A stretch of 64,000 nucleotides of DNA from positions 25,036 to 89,035 of the forward strand of contig NZ_RKIJ01000002.1 in assembly GCF_003752595.1 (NCBI RefSeq). Direction: 5' to 3'. Shown here piece by piece: positions 1 through 8,330 of the stretch. Position numbers and translations under genes: made by a program. Source of the DNA: Cellulomonas sp. PhB143. Its GTDB lineage: Bacteria; Actinomycetota; Actinomycetes; Actinomycetales; Cellulomonadaceae. Under the pieces are notes generated by a model. That model made no database searches and was not told the origin of the DNA. It was given only the letters and a program-made list of their open reading frames with translations. The first letter of the stretch is position 1. Every line of letters begins with the position of its first letter.

Positions 1-781
1 TGCGCACCGAGCGCACGGCGACGCGCGTCTGGCGCCCGTCGGGGGTGACGCTGCCGCCCTCGCGCCACGGCTCCTCGTCGCCGGCGTAGGTCGCGAGCTC
101 GCGGGCCGTGCTGCGCTCGTGGTGGGCGACGACGTCCTCGCGCGTGACGATCCCGCCGGGCCCCGTCGGGTCGACGCTCATGAGGTCGACGCCGAGGTCG
201 CGCGCCAGCTTGCGCACGGGCGGCTTGGCGAGGGCACGCTCGGCCGGCTGGGGCACGGCGGGCGCGGGCGCGGCGGGCTGAGGGGCGACCGGCTGCGCCG
301 CGGCCGCGGGCGCGACGGCGGGAGCGGCAGGCGCTGCGGCGGGAGCGGCAGGCGCTGCGGCGGGAGCGGCCGCGCCGGTGGAGCGGCGTGCGCGACGGGA
401 GCCGCCGGGGCCGGCGACGCCGTAACCGACGAGCACGGCGCCCGAGCCCTCGGCCTGCGCGGCGGGCTCCGGTGTCGCGGCCCCCCCGGCCGCCGCGCCC
501 GCGTCGCCGGTCCCCGCGTCCGCGGGGGCGCCGTCGGGGTCGGTGTCCACGACGACGATCGGCGTGCCCACGTCGACCGTCGTGCCCTCGGTCACGAGGA
601 TCTCGACCACCACGCCGGCCCAGGGGCACGGCAGCTCGACGAGCGACTTGGCGGTCTCGATCTCGACGAGCTGCTGGTTGACCTCGACGGTGTCGCCCGG
701 TGCGACGTGCCACTGCACGATCTCGGCCTCGGTCAGGCCCTCGCCGGCGTCGGGGAGGCGGAACTGCTGATGCGTGGGCAC
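1..781 (-). CDS. 2-oxo acid dehydrogenase E2 (dihydrolipoamide acyltransferase), 3' end cut by window edge
   Basis: Acyltransferase core subunit of a pyruvate or branched-chain 2-oxo acid dehydrogenase. It accepts the acyl group from E1 on a swinging lipoyl arm and passes it to CoA. About 260 N-terminal residues are visible: one lipoyl domain (about 1-78, lipoylated Lys45 in ETAKSLVEL), a long Ala/Pro linker (about 100-185) and the E3-binding domain (around VRKLARDLGVDL, GPGGIVTREDV). The catalytic domain lies outside the window. The GTG start at 781 has AGGAG five bases upstream. It is the third gene of the operon, 53 bp after E1 beta. The substrate is not decided by what is visible. Confidence 0.9.
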   Translation of the reverse strand, partial: MPTHQQFRLPDAGEGLTEAEIVQWHVAPGDTVEVNQQLVEIETAKSLVELPCPWAGVVVEILVTEGTTVDVGTPIVVVDTDPDGAPADAGTGDAGAAAGGAATPEPAAQAEGSGAVLVGYGVAGPGGSRRARRSTGAAAPAAAPAAPAAAPAAPAVAPAAAAQPVAPQPAAPAPAVPQPAERALAKPPVRKLARDLGVDLMSVDPTGPGGIVTREDVVAHHERSTARELATYAGDEEPWREGGSVTPDGRQTRVAVRSVR

Positions 782-833
782 GGGTGCTCCTGTGGCTCTC
801 GGGTGGCGTGCGGTACGGGGCGGCCGGGGTGCG

Positions 834-1889
834 CTAGAAGGCGAGCGTACGGTCGACGGCCTCGAGGATCCGGTCGACGCTCGGCAGGAAGTCGTGCTCG
901 AGCTTCGCGACCGGGTACGGCGCGTGGAAGCCGCCGACCCGCAGGACCGGGGCCTCGAGCGCGTAGAAGCACTCCTCCGTGACCCGGGCCGCGACCTCGG
1001 CGCCCGGCCCGAGGAACGTCAGGGCCTCGTGGACGACGACGCAGCGCCCCGTGCGACGCACGCTCTCGACGACCGTGGCGGTGTCGAGCGGGGAGATCGC
1101 GCGCAGGTCGACCACCTCCACGCTCGTGCCCTCGGCGGCGGCCGCCTCGGCGGCGGCGAGCGTGACGTGGGTCGCGGCGCCGTAGGTCACCAGCGTGACG
1201 TCGCTCCCCCGGCGGACGACGCGCGCCGTGCCGAGGCTCGCGGCGGACCCCGCCGTCGCGACGCGGGCGAGGTCGACCTCCGCCTTGTCCCAGTAGCGGG
1301 CCTTCGGCTCGAAGAACAGGACGGGGTCCGGGGAGGCGATCGCCTCGCGGAGCATCGTGTACGCGTCCTGCGGGTTCGAGGGCGCGACGACGCGCAGGCC
1401 CGCGGTGTGCGCGAAGAGGGTCTCCGGGCTCTCGCTGTGGTGCTCGACGGCGCCGATCCCCCCGCCCGAGGGGACCCGGATCACGACGGGGAGCTCGAGG
1501 CGCCCGCGGGACCGGTTGTGCAGCTTCGCGAGCTGGGTCGTGATCTGGTCGTACGCCGGGAAGATGAACCCGTCGAACTGGATCTCGCAGACCGGGCGGT
1601 AGCCGCGCAGCGCGAGCCCGATCGCGGTCCCGACGATGCCCGACTCCGCGAGCGGGGTGTCGACGACGCGGTCCTCGCCGAAGTCCTTCTGCAGCCCGTC
1701 GGTCACGCGGAAGACCCCGCCGAGCGCCCCGATGTCCTCGCCCATGAGCAGGACCTTCGGGTCGTCCTCCAGCGCGCGGCGCATGGCCTCGTTGATCGCC
1801 CGGCCGAGCGTCAGCCTCGTCGTCGGCGGCGGCGGCGCGGCGGCGCCCTGCTCGTTGCCGGCGGGCCGGTCCTGGACGGTCTGGCTCAT
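834..1889 (-). CDS. 2-oxo acid dehydrogenase E1 component, beta subunit
   Basis: Beta chain (351 aa, normal for the family at 325-350) of the heterotetrameric thiamine-diphosphate decarboxylase that starts the oxo-acid dehydrogenase reaction. Family landmarks are present: an N-terminal pyrimidine-binding region (LLMGEDIGALGGVFRVT, TPLAESGIVGTAIGLALRG), the central GGIGAVEHHSES segment that lines the active site, and the C-terminal transketolase domain (VVHEALTFLGPGAEVAARV). The ATG overlaps the end of the E1 alpha gene by four bases, so the two subunits are translationally coupled. Whether the complex prefers pyruvate or branched-chain oxo acids cannot be told from the visible residues. Confidence 0.93.
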   Translation of the reverse strand: MSQTVQDRPAGNEQGAAAPPPPTTRLTLGRAINEAMRRALEDDPKVLLMGEDIGALGGVFRVTDGLQKDFGEDRVVDTPLAESGIVGTAIGLALRGYRPVCEIQFDGFIFPAYDQITTQLAKLHNRSRGRLELPVVIRVPSGGGIGAVEHHSESPETLFAHTAGLRVVAPSNPQDAYTMLREAIASPDPVLFFEPKARYWDKAEVDLARVATAGSAASLGTARVVRRGSDVTLVTYGAATHVTLAAAEAAAAEGTSVEVVDLRAISPLDTATVVESVRRTGRCVVVHEALTFLGPGAEVAARVTEECFYALEAPVLRVGGFHAPYPVAKLEHDFLPSVDRILEAVDRTLAF

Positions 1890-3070
1890 CGGGCGCCTCC
1901 CTGCGTCGCGATCTCGGCATCACCATCGGCATCGGCGAAACCTGCCTCGTACTGCGCGTGCCACTCCCGGTCGGCCGTGACGGTGCCGTGCTCGCTCGCG
2001 TAGACGGTGTCGAACATGGACGACGCCGGCGGCGCCTCGATGGCGCGGACGTACGCCCGCAGCCGCTCGCCGAAGGCGTCGGCCTCCGCGTCGAGGTCGC
2101 TCGCCCAGGACTCGTCCCAGGCGCCCTCGGCCTCGAGGTGGCGGCGCAGGCGGTCGATCGGGTCGCGCTCGCGCCACTCCTGCTCCTGCGCGCGCGAGCG
2201 GTAGCGCGTCGGGTCGTCCGACGTCGTGTGCGCGCCCATGCGGTAGGTGTACGCCTCGACGAAGGTGGGGCCGCCGCCGGAGCGGGCGCGCTCGAGCGCC
2301 TCGGCCGTCACGGCGTAGCTCGCGAGGACGTCGTTGCCGTCGACGCGCACGCTGGGCACGCCGAAACCCCGGCCGCGGTGGAACAGCGGCACCCGGGACT
2401 GGCGGCTCGTGGGCTCCGAGATGGCCCACTGGTTGTTCTGGCAGAAGAACACGACGGGCGCGTTGGTCGTCGCCGCGAAGACGAGGGCCTCGTTGACGTC
2501 GCCCTGGGCGGTGGAGCCGTCCCCGAAGTAGGCGACGACGGCGGTGTCGCGCTCCGGGTCCCCGGTGCCGACGAGGCCGTCCCGCTGCACGCCCATGGCG
2601 TACCCCGTGGCGTGCAGCGTGTGGGAGCCGATGACGAGCGTGTAGAGGTGGAAGTTGTGCGCCTCGGTGTCCCAGCCTCCGTGGTCGACGCCGCGGAACT
2701 GCAGCAGGATCTGCGCCAGGTCCAGCCCGCGGGTGTGCGCGACGCCGTGCTCCCGGTAGGACGGGAAGACGTAGTCCTGCGGTGCGAGCGCCCGGCCGGA
2801 GCCGACCTGCGCGGCCTCCTGGCCGAGGCACTGCGGGAAGAGCCCCAGCTCGCCCTGGCGCTGCAGGGCCGTGGCCTCGTCGTCGAACCGGCGCACCAGC
2901 ACCATGTCCCGGTACAGCCCGCGCAGCGCGGCGTGGTCGAGGTGGGCGACGCGCTCGGCGTAGGGGGCGCTCGGGCCCTCGGCGGTGCGCCTGCCCTCCG
3001 GGGTCAGGAGCTGGATCATCTCCTCGCCGCCCGGCTCGTGCGCCGCCTGCGTCCCGTCCTGGTGGTTCAC
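1886..3070 (-). CDS. 2-oxo acid dehydrogenase E1 component, alpha subunit
   Basis: Alpha chain (394 aa) that binds thiamine diphosphate and decarboxylates the oxo acid. The ThDP motif is clear as GDGSTAQGDVNEAL, ending in FFCQNNQW. The regulatory-loop region reads RMGAHTTSDDPTRYR. A longer reading frame begins at 3130, but the GTG at 3070 (VNHQDGT) has GGAGGG eight bases upstream and is the better start. It is the first gene of the operon, with E1 beta (4-bp overlap) and E2 following. The upstream gap holds three evenly spaced palindromes, so this gene probably carries the regulated operon promoter. The gene could be pdhA or bkdA; the context does not settle it. Confidence 0.93.
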   Translation of the reverse strand: MNHQDGTQAAHEPGGEEMIQLLTPEGRRTAEGPSAPYAERVAHLDHAALRGLYRDMVLVRRFDDEATALQRQGELGLFPQCLGQEAAQVGSGRALAPQDYVFPSYREHGVAHTRGLDLAQILLQFRGVDHGGWDTEAHNFHLYTLVIGSHTLHATGYAMGVQRDGLVGTGDPERDTAVVAYFGDGSTAQGDVNEALVFAATTNAPVVFFCQNNQWAISEPTSRQSRVPLFHRGRGFGVPSVRVDGNDVLASYAVTAEALERARSGGGPTFVEAYTYRMGAHTTSDDPTRYRSRAQEQEWRERDPIDRLRRHLEAEGAWDESWASDLDAEADAFGERLRAYVRAIEAPPASSMFDTVYASEHGTVTADREWHAQYEAGFADADGDAEIATQGGAR

Positions 3071-3128
3071 TCGGGGTTCCCTCCGTGCTCCTGCCGCGGT
3101 GCGGGCCCGTCCGGGCACCGCCGCGCGC

Positions 3129-3176
3129 ACCTACGCCTCCGTAGGCTACGCAAGCGTAACCTACGGTCCCGTAGGT
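3129..3176. promoter_or_regulatory. Three evenly spaced palindromes (operator array) upstream of the oxo-acid dehydrogenase operon
   Basis: Three inverted repeats lie side by side: CCTACG-CCTC-CGTAGG (3130-3145), TACGC-AA-GCGTA (3147-3158) and ACCTACG-GTCC-CGTAGGT (3159-3176). Their centres fall at 3137.5, 3152.5 and 3167.5, exactly 15 bp apart. They sit 59-106 bp upstream of the E1 alpha start and downstream of the aminotransferase gene. The CCTACG/CGTAGG half-site pattern resembles operators of TetR-type regulators of acyl-CoA or lipid metabolism; that assignment is inference. Confidence 0.6.
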
Positions 3177-3230
3177 TGTCGGTGGCGGCCCGTCGGCGCG
3201 GCACCGATCAGCAGCCGAGCCACCAACGGG

Positions 3231-4361
3231 TCAGCGGCGCGGCAGCCATCCCGCGCTCACCTTCAGGAGCAGGTCCGTGGCCTCGGGCTCGCCGACGCTC
3301 ACCCGGATGCCCTCCCCGGCGAACGGCCGGACGAGCACCCCCGCGGCCGTCGCCTCGGCCGCGCGCGCGGCGCTCGCACTGCCGAGGGCGAACCAGACGA
3401 AGTTGCCCTGGGCGTCGGGCAGGTCCCAGCCCTGCTCGTGCAGCAGCGCGACCATGCGCGTCCGCTCGGCGACGACGCGCTCGACGCGCTCGAGCAGCTC
3501 GCCCTCCACCGCCAGCGAGGCGATCGCCGCGCTCTGCGCGAGGTGGTTCACCCCGAACGGCGTCGACGTGGCGCGCACCGCCCGCGCGATGCGCTTGCGG
3601 GCGACGGCGTACCCGACGCGCAGGCCGGCGAGCCCGTAGGCCTTGGAGAAGGTGCGCACGAGGACGAGGTTGCGGTGCCGGGCCATCGTCGCGAGACCGT
3701 CGGCGACCTTCGGGTCGCGGACGAACTCGACGTACGCCTCGTCGAGGACGACCAGGACGTCGTCGGGCACCTGGGCGAGGAACGCGTCGAGCTCGTCCTG
3801 GTGCACCACCGGCCCGGTGGGGTTGTTCGGGCTGCACACCAGCACGACGCGCGTGCGGTCGGTGACGGCCGCGGCCATCGCGGGCAGGTCGAGCCGGCCG
3901 TCCTCGCGGACGGGGACCGGCACGGCCGTCCCGCCGGCGACGGCGACGACGATCGGGTACGCCTCGAACGAGCGCCACGGCATCACGACCTCGTCGCCGA
4001 CGTCGATCACGGCCTCCAGGACGTGCTGCAGGACGGCGACGGACCCGTTGCCCGCCACGACGTTCTCCGGCGTCACGCGGAAGGGCACGACGTCGCCGCT
4101 CAGCGACTCCTCCGGGGTCGCCGCCAGCCGTGCCGCGATCGCCTCGACCAGCTCGGTCGCGTGCATGTCCGGGTAGCGGTTGACGTCCTGGGCGGCGTCC
4201 GCGATGGCCGCCACGACCGAGGGCAGCGGCGGGTACGGGATCTCGTTCGAGGTGAGCTTGAAGGCGGCGGCGCCGACCGGCGTGCGCGCGCCCGGCACGT
4301 AGGCCGGCAGGGTGGCGACGGCGGGGCGGATCGGGACGCGGGGGCGGCGGCGTGCGGTCAC
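3231..4361 (-). CDS. hisC: HisC-like aminotransferase (histidinol-phosphate or aromatic amino acid aminotransferase)
   Basis: PLP-dependent class I/II aminotransferase of the HisC/Pat group (376 aa). Visible landmarks are the N-terminal LTSNEIPYPP substrate segment, the CSPNNPTG motif, LDEAYVEFV with the PLP-contacting Asp and Tyr, and the PLP lysine in TFSKAYGLAGLRVGYA. No other his genes are nearby, so a role as the Pat-type aromatic aminotransferase is at least as likely as histidine synthesis. The GTG start at 4361 follows CATCCT plus six bases, which could be a -10 element of a leaderless message. It lies upstream of the dehydrogenase operon on the same strand but is separated from it by the operator array. 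Confidence 0.88.
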   Translation of the reverse strand: MTARRRPRVPIRPAVATLPAYVPGARTPVGAAAFKLTSNEIPYPPLPSVVAAIADAAQDVNRYPDMHATELVEAIAARLAATPEESLSGDVVPFRVTPENVVAGNGSVAVLQHVLEAVIDVGDEVVMPWRSFEAYPIVVAVAGGTAVPVPVREDGRLDLPAMAAAVTDRTRVVLVCSPNNPTGPVVHQDELDAFLAQVPDDVLVVLDEAYVEFVRDPKVADGLATMARHRNLVLVRTFSKAYGLAGLRVGYAVARKRIARAVRATSTPFGVNHLAQSAAIASLAVEGELLERVERVVAERTRMVALLHEQGWDLPDAQGNFVWFALGSASAARAAEATAAGVLVRPFAGEGIRVSVGEPEATDLLLKVSAGWLPRR

Positions 4362-4429
4362 GGGGCCAGGATGCCACGTCCGCCCGCGCCGACCCTGCGG
4401 GCGCCGGGACCTCCTGGGATGATGCGCCC

Positions 4430-4819
4430 ATGAACTTCCTCGTCCGCGCGCTCATCATGGGTCTGACCTTCTGGTTCGCCAGCCTGATCTTCGACGACCA
4501 CTTCTTCATCGTCGACAACGGGACGGTCCTCGGCGAGATCGTCGTCATCGTCGTGGTCGCGGCGCTCTTCACGCTGGTCAACATGGTGGTCAAGCCGATC
4601 CTGCAGATCATCTCGATCCCGCTGTACATCCTGACGCTCGGTCTGTTCCACCTGGTCATCAACGCCCTGATGCTCATGCTCACGGCGTGGCTGACCGAGG
4701 CGACCGACTGGGGCATCCGCCTCGAGGGCGGGTTCTGGTGGGCCGTGTGGATCGCCCTGATCATCGCCGTGATCAACGCGCTGATCACCGGCATCGTCCC
4801 GGGGCGCCAGACGCGCTGA
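4430..4819 (+). CDS. Phage holin family 4-type (YvlD-like) small membrane protein
   Basis: A 129-residue integral membrane protein with four predicted hydrophobic segments (about 5-22, 37-58, 61-85 and 98-122). It includes the family-typical stretch NMVVKPILQIISIPL followed by ILTLGLFHLVINALML. Proteins of this type (YvlD, PF04020) are widespread chromosomal membrane proteins of unknown function; despite the Pfam name there is no phage gene here. The ATG is preceded by GATGAT and six bases, a possible leaderless start; no good ribosome site is seen. It is divergent from the aminotransferase gene. Confidence 0.85.
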   Translation: MNFLVRALIMGLTFWFASLIFDDHFFIVDNGTVLGEIVVIVVVAALFTLVNMVVKPILQIISIPLYILTLGLFHLVINALMLMLTAWLTEATDWGIRLEGGFWWAVWIALIIAVINALITGIVPGRQTR

Positions 4820-4843
4820 GCACCGCCGCACCGCCGCTCGGTG

Positions 4844-6388
4844 TCACGGGTCGTCCTCCCGCGGCACGAGGTGACCCTCGAAGACCCGGGTCGGGCCCGC
4901 ACGCCCGGCCAGGAACTCCTCGGTCCCGGCGAGCTGGTCCTCGAGCGCGGGGTCGCCGAGCCTCGACGCGTCGGCCAGGAGCCGCTCGTGGAACCCCATG
5001 CCGTGCGGCAGCAGCGCGCCCCCGCCGCCGTCGGGCTGCGCGCGTCCGGTGATCGTCACGTGGTTCGGTGACGGCGTGGGATCGCGCCCGTCGAGTCCCT
5101 CGACCCACTCGCCCGCGACGTCGAGGCTGGTCACCCGGACGTCGCGGGGCACGTCGTAGGCGCCCAGCGGTGTGCCGGCGACCACCAGCCGGCGCACCGC
5201 GAAGCCCGACGCCGCCATGCCGGCGACCACCGCCGCGGCCATGCCGCCCTGGCTGTGCCCGACGAGCATCACCTCCTCCTGCGGCCCGATGCCCGCCAGG
5301 CGCATCGACGCGAGGACGACCTGGACGCTGTCTGCCCCCTCGCGGACCTCGCGGTCGTGGGACATCAGGTCGAGGTTCTGGCTCCACCCCCGCGTCGACC
5401 CGTCGCCGGCCTGGGTGCCGGGCACCGTGACGAGCCAGCGCACCGCGCCGTCGGGCCCCTCGTGCCGCTGGACCGCGACGGCCCCGTCCGGGATCCGCGC
5501 CGAGCGCGTCCCGTAGACCGGGTCGACCGTGGCGAGCGCGCCCGCCAGGTCGCGGGCGACGGGGACCTCCCGGCCACCGCCGGCGACCTCGGTCACCACG
5601 GGGGCGTCCGCGGAGCGGGCGCGACCGCCGGCGAGCAGGGGGCGCAGCGCGTCGGCGGCCCCCTGCGGATCGCCCCGCGGCACCGCAGGCAGGTGCCCGG
5701 TCGCCACCGTCGCCGCCGCGCCGCCGATCGCGACGTACGGCGCGAGGCCGCGCACGACGGGCTCCTCCGCCTCGCCGAGCGCCGAGGCCGCGTACCCGAG
5801 CTCCCAGCCGTCCCCGTCGAGGCCGTGCCGGACGACGGATCCTCCGCCGGCGAGGAGCAGCGCCTGGACCGCCAGGTAGGGGCTGACGATCGTCGTCGCG
5901 GTCAGCAGGACCTGGCCGGCCGCGCCCATCCGACGGGCCACCGCCGCATCGGTCGCGTCGTACCGGCGGGCGGCGCGCTCCATGCGGTCGGCGATCGCCG
6001 CGACGGCCTCGTGCAGGGCGCGCACCGCGGCCCGCGCCGCGCAGGCGTCGGCGAGCGCGCGCTCCCGCGCGGCGGCGAGGTGCGCGTCGTGCCAGGCGCG
6101 GTCCGGGTCGAGCACGTCCGCGCCGCGCACGAAGGTCCCGGCACCGAGCGGGTCGGCTCCCGCCGGCCCGGCGTGCGCCCAGCGCAGCACGTACGCCGCA
6201 GCGTCGCTCCGCACCACGGCGTGGGCGAGGTCGTCGGCCGCCGCGGCGACGCGCCGCGCGTCATGCAGGATCACCTCCGTCCGGGCACGGGTCACCGTGC
6301 CGCCGGAGACGACGACGTCGGCCGTGCGGTCCCGCCCGGGCCACGGCACGGCCGGGCCCGCTGCGCCCGTAGCCCTGACCGTGCTCAC
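4844..6388 (-). CDS. Helical N-terminal domain plus alpha/beta-hydrolase, putative esterase/lipase
   Basis: A 514-residue protein. The first ~200 residues are Ala-rich and helical (for example RDLAGAL and AYVLRWAHAG stretches, then DRMERAARRYDATDAAVARR). The C-terminal half is an alpha/beta hydrolase with the nucleophile elbow GHSQGGMAA and a likely His near NHVTITGR or LLPHGMGFHERLL. The preceding segment (VTVPGTQAGDGS, LDLMSHDRE) resembles the entry strand of lipase-fold proteins. No signal peptide is visible. The GTG start at 6388 overlaps the stop of the upstream small gene (GTGA), so the reading frame extending to 6577 is not used. Substrate unknown. The pairing with a WXG-like protein suggests a secreted or ESX-associated hydrolase, which is inference. 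Confidence 0.75.
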   Translation of the reverse strand: MSTVRATGAAGPAVPWPGRDRTADVVVSGGTVTRARTEVILHDARRVAAAADDLAHAVVRSDAAAYVLRWAHAGPAGADPLGAGTFVRGADVLDPDRAWHDAHLAAARERALADACAARAAVRALHEAVAAIADRMERAARRYDATDAAVARRMGAAGQVLLTATTIVSPYLAVQALLLAGGGSVVRHGLDGDGWELGYAASALGEAEEPVVRGLAPYVAIGGAAATVATGHLPAVPRGDPQGAADALRPLLAGGRARSADAPVVTEVAGGGREVPVARDLAGALATVDPVYGTRSARIPDGAVAVQRHEGPDGAVRWLVTVPGTQAGDGSTRGWSQNLDLMSHDREVREGADSVQVVLASMRLAGIGPQEEVMLVGHSQGGMAAAVVAGMAASGFAVRRLVVAGTPLGAYDVPRDVRVTSLDVAGEWVEGLDGRDPTPSPNHVTITGRAQPDGGGGALLPHGMGFHERLLADASRLGDPALEDQLAGTEEFLAGRAGPTRVFEGHLVPREDDP

Positions 6389-6645
6389 CACGGGTCCGCC
6401 GCGGCGAAGGACTCGAAGCCGCGCGCCGACGCGACCGCCGCCTCGACGAGGCGGGCGGCCTCCGCGGCGCGGGCACGCACCTCCGCCAGCGCGTCCCGGT
6501 AGGCACCGGCGGCGTGCCCGGCCCAGGGCAGGCGGTCCGCGCCCGCCAGCGTCGCCAAGCACGCGTCGACCCGCCACCGCGCGTCATCGAGGAGCGCAGC
6601 TGGCGAGTCGCGGTCGAGAGCGGGGCACGCGCCGGGCGGGTTCAT
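6385..6645 (-). CDS. Small WXG100-like helical protein
   Basis: An 86-residue, all-helical protein with a WAG turn (LPWAGHAAGAYRDAL, Trp about residue 41) separating two Ala/Arg-rich helices. This is the layout of WXG100/ESAT-6-like proteins, which form helical hairpins and are often exported by type VII secretion. It is translationally coupled to the hydrolase gene (GTGA overlap), as WXG-like partners often are to larger effectors. No ESX machinery is present in the window, and the match is by pattern only. The message appears leaderless (TACGGT, six bases, ATG). Confidence 0.6.
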   Translation of the reverse strand: MNPPGACPALDRDSPAALLDDARWRVDACLATLAGADRLPWAGHAAGAYRDALAEVRARAAEAARLVEAAVASARGFESFAAADPW

Positions 6646-6657
6646 GCGGCGACCGTA
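6646..6657 (-). promoter_or_regulatory. Candidate leaderless promoter (-10 TACGGT) for the WXG-like gene
   Basis: Reading the minus strand, TACGGT is followed by exactly six bases (CGCCGC) and then the ATG at 6645. This spacing puts the transcription start on the first base of the start codon. No Shine-Dalgarno sequence is present. Confidence 0.5.
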
Positions 6658-6776
6658 GGGCCGTCACCGCACGGGCGACGGCGCCCTCGGCGCCCGTGTG
6701 GACCCGGGTCCTCGGTGGGCGACGTGTGGACGGACGGCCCGCAGCGTCGTCGGGCACGCGTGGAAGAATGCCGTGC

Positions 6777-8291
6777 GTGCCCGACAACCAGCGCCCCGCA
6801 GAGCAGATCCCCCCCGCAGCGACCCGCGCCGTGCCGGTCCCCGACCGGACCGTCCTCGCCGACGTCGTGCCACCGATCGCGCTCGGGCCGCTCGACGGGC
6901 GCTACCGCGGCGCGGTCGCTCCGCTCGTCGACCACCTCAGCGAGGCCGCGCTCAACCGCGAGCGCCTGCACGTCGAGGTCGAGTGGCTCATCACGCTGTG
7001 CGACGGCGTCCCGGGCGTCACCGACGGACCCGTCGTGCCCGGCGCCCCCTCGCTGAGCGACGCCGAGCGCGCCTACCTGCGCGCGATCGTCACCGACCTC
7101 GACGCGGACGGGATCGCGGAGCTCAAGGACATCGAGCGCACCACGGTGCACGACGTCAAGGCGGTCGAGTACTTCGTCAAGCGGCGGCTCGAGCGGGCGG
7201 CGGACGCGCTCGGCGACGCGACGGTGCTCCCCGGCGTCGGCGAGCTCGTGCACTTCGCCTGCACGAGCGAGGACGTGAACAACCTCAGCTACGCGCTGAT
7301 GGTGCGCGGCGCCGTCGGGCAGGTGTGGCTGCCGGCCGCGACGGCCGTGACGGACCAGCTCGCGGACATGGCGCGCGACTCCGCGGCCGTGCCGCTGCTC
7401 AGCCGCACGCACGGGCAGCCGGCCACACCGACGACGCTCGGCAAGGAGCTCGCGGTGCTCGCGCACCGCCTGCGCCGCCAGCTGCGCCGCGTCGAGGGCG
7501 GGGAGTTCCTCGGCAAGCTCAACGGCGCGACCGGTACCTACGGCGCGCACACCGTCGCGGTCCCCGGGGTCGACTGGCCCGCGGTCTCGCGCGCGTTCGT
7601 CGAGGGCCTCGGCCTGACGTGGAACCCGCTGACCACCCAGATCGAGTCGCACGACTGGCAGGCGGAGGTCTACGCCGACGTCGCGCGGTTCAACCGGATC
7701 CTGCACAACCTCGCCACCGACGTGTGGACGTACATCTCGCTCGGGTTCTTCACGCAGATCCCCGTCGCCGGCGCGACGGGCTCCTCGACGATGCCGCACA
7801 AGGTCAACCCGATCCGCTTCGAGAACGCCGAGGCGAACCTCGAGCTCAGCTGTGCGCTCCTCGACACCCTGTCGGCCACGCTCGTCACGTCGCGCCTGCA
7901 GCGCGACCTCACGGACTCCACGACGCAGCGCAACATCGGCCCGGCGTTCGGCCACTCGCTGCTCGCGATCGACAACGTCGCGCGGGGCCTGCAGGCGCTC
8001 GCGGTGAACGCCACCCTGATGGCCGAGGACCTCGACGCGAACTGGGAGGTGCTCGGCGAGCCGATCCAGTCCGCGATGCGCGCGGCGTCGGTCGCCGGCG
8101 TGCCGGGCATGGAGAACCCTTACGAGCGGCTGAAGGACCTCACGCGCGGGCACCGGCTCACCGGCGAGGAGATGCGGCAGTTCGTCGCGGGCCTCGGCCT
8201 GCCCGACGACGTGACGGCCCGGCTCCAGGCGCTCACCCCCGCGACGTACACGGGGATCGCCGAGCAGCTGGTCGCCGACCACCTGGACTGA
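6777..8291 (+). CDS. purB: Adenylosuccinate lyase
   Basis: Catalyses two fumarate-releasing steps of purine synthesis (SAICAR to AICAR, adenylosuccinate to AMP). At 504 aa it is of the longer E. coli PurB type, shown by PLDGRYRG near the N terminus, the substrate segment RTHGQPATPTTLGKE, the catalytic flexible loop GSSTMPHKVNP and TDSTTQRN further on. The GTG at 6777 is preferred: AAGAAT lies seven bases upstream (leaderless-like). The in-frame ATG at 6768 has no usable ribosome site, since GGAAG is too close. The reading frame continues far upstream but without family similarity. It stands alone, followed by a dense repeat cluster. Confidence 0.96.
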   Translation: MPDNQRPAEQIPPAATRAVPVPDRTVLADVVPPIALGPLDGRYRGAVAPLVDHLSEAALNRERLHVEVEWLITLCDGVPGVTDGPVVPGAPSLSDAERAYLRAIVTDLDADGIAELKDIERTTVHDVKAVEYFVKRRLERAADALGDATVLPGVGELVHFACTSEDVNNLSYALMVRGAVGQVWLPAATAVTDQLADMARDSAAVPLLSRTHGQPATPTTLGKELAVLAHRLRRQLRRVEGGEFLGKLNGATGTYGAHTVAVPGVDWPAVSRAFVEGLGLTWNPLTTQIESHDWQAEVYADVARFNRILHNLATDVWTYISLGFFTQIPVAGATGSSTMPHKVNPIRFENAEANLELSCALLDTLSATLVTSRLQRDLTDSTTQRNIGPAFGHSLLAIDNVARGLQALAVNATLMAEDLDANWEVLGEPIQSAMRAASVAGVPGMENPYERLKDLTRGHRLTGEEMRQFVAGLGLPDDVTARLQALTPATYTGIAEQLVADHLD

Positions 8292-8330
8292 CCGCGGGCG
8301 GCGCCGCGCCCCCTGCCGCCGCCGGGCCCA

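Noticed and set aside
4430..4819. Phage holin indicating a prophage
   Set aside because: The protein is of the chromosomal YvlD-like type; no other phage gene or attachment site is nearby.
6389..6577. N-terminal extension of the hydrolase up to 6577
   Set aside because: It overlaps the WXG-like gene in another frame and is Arg/Gly shadow sequence; the GTGA overlap at 6388 is the natural start.
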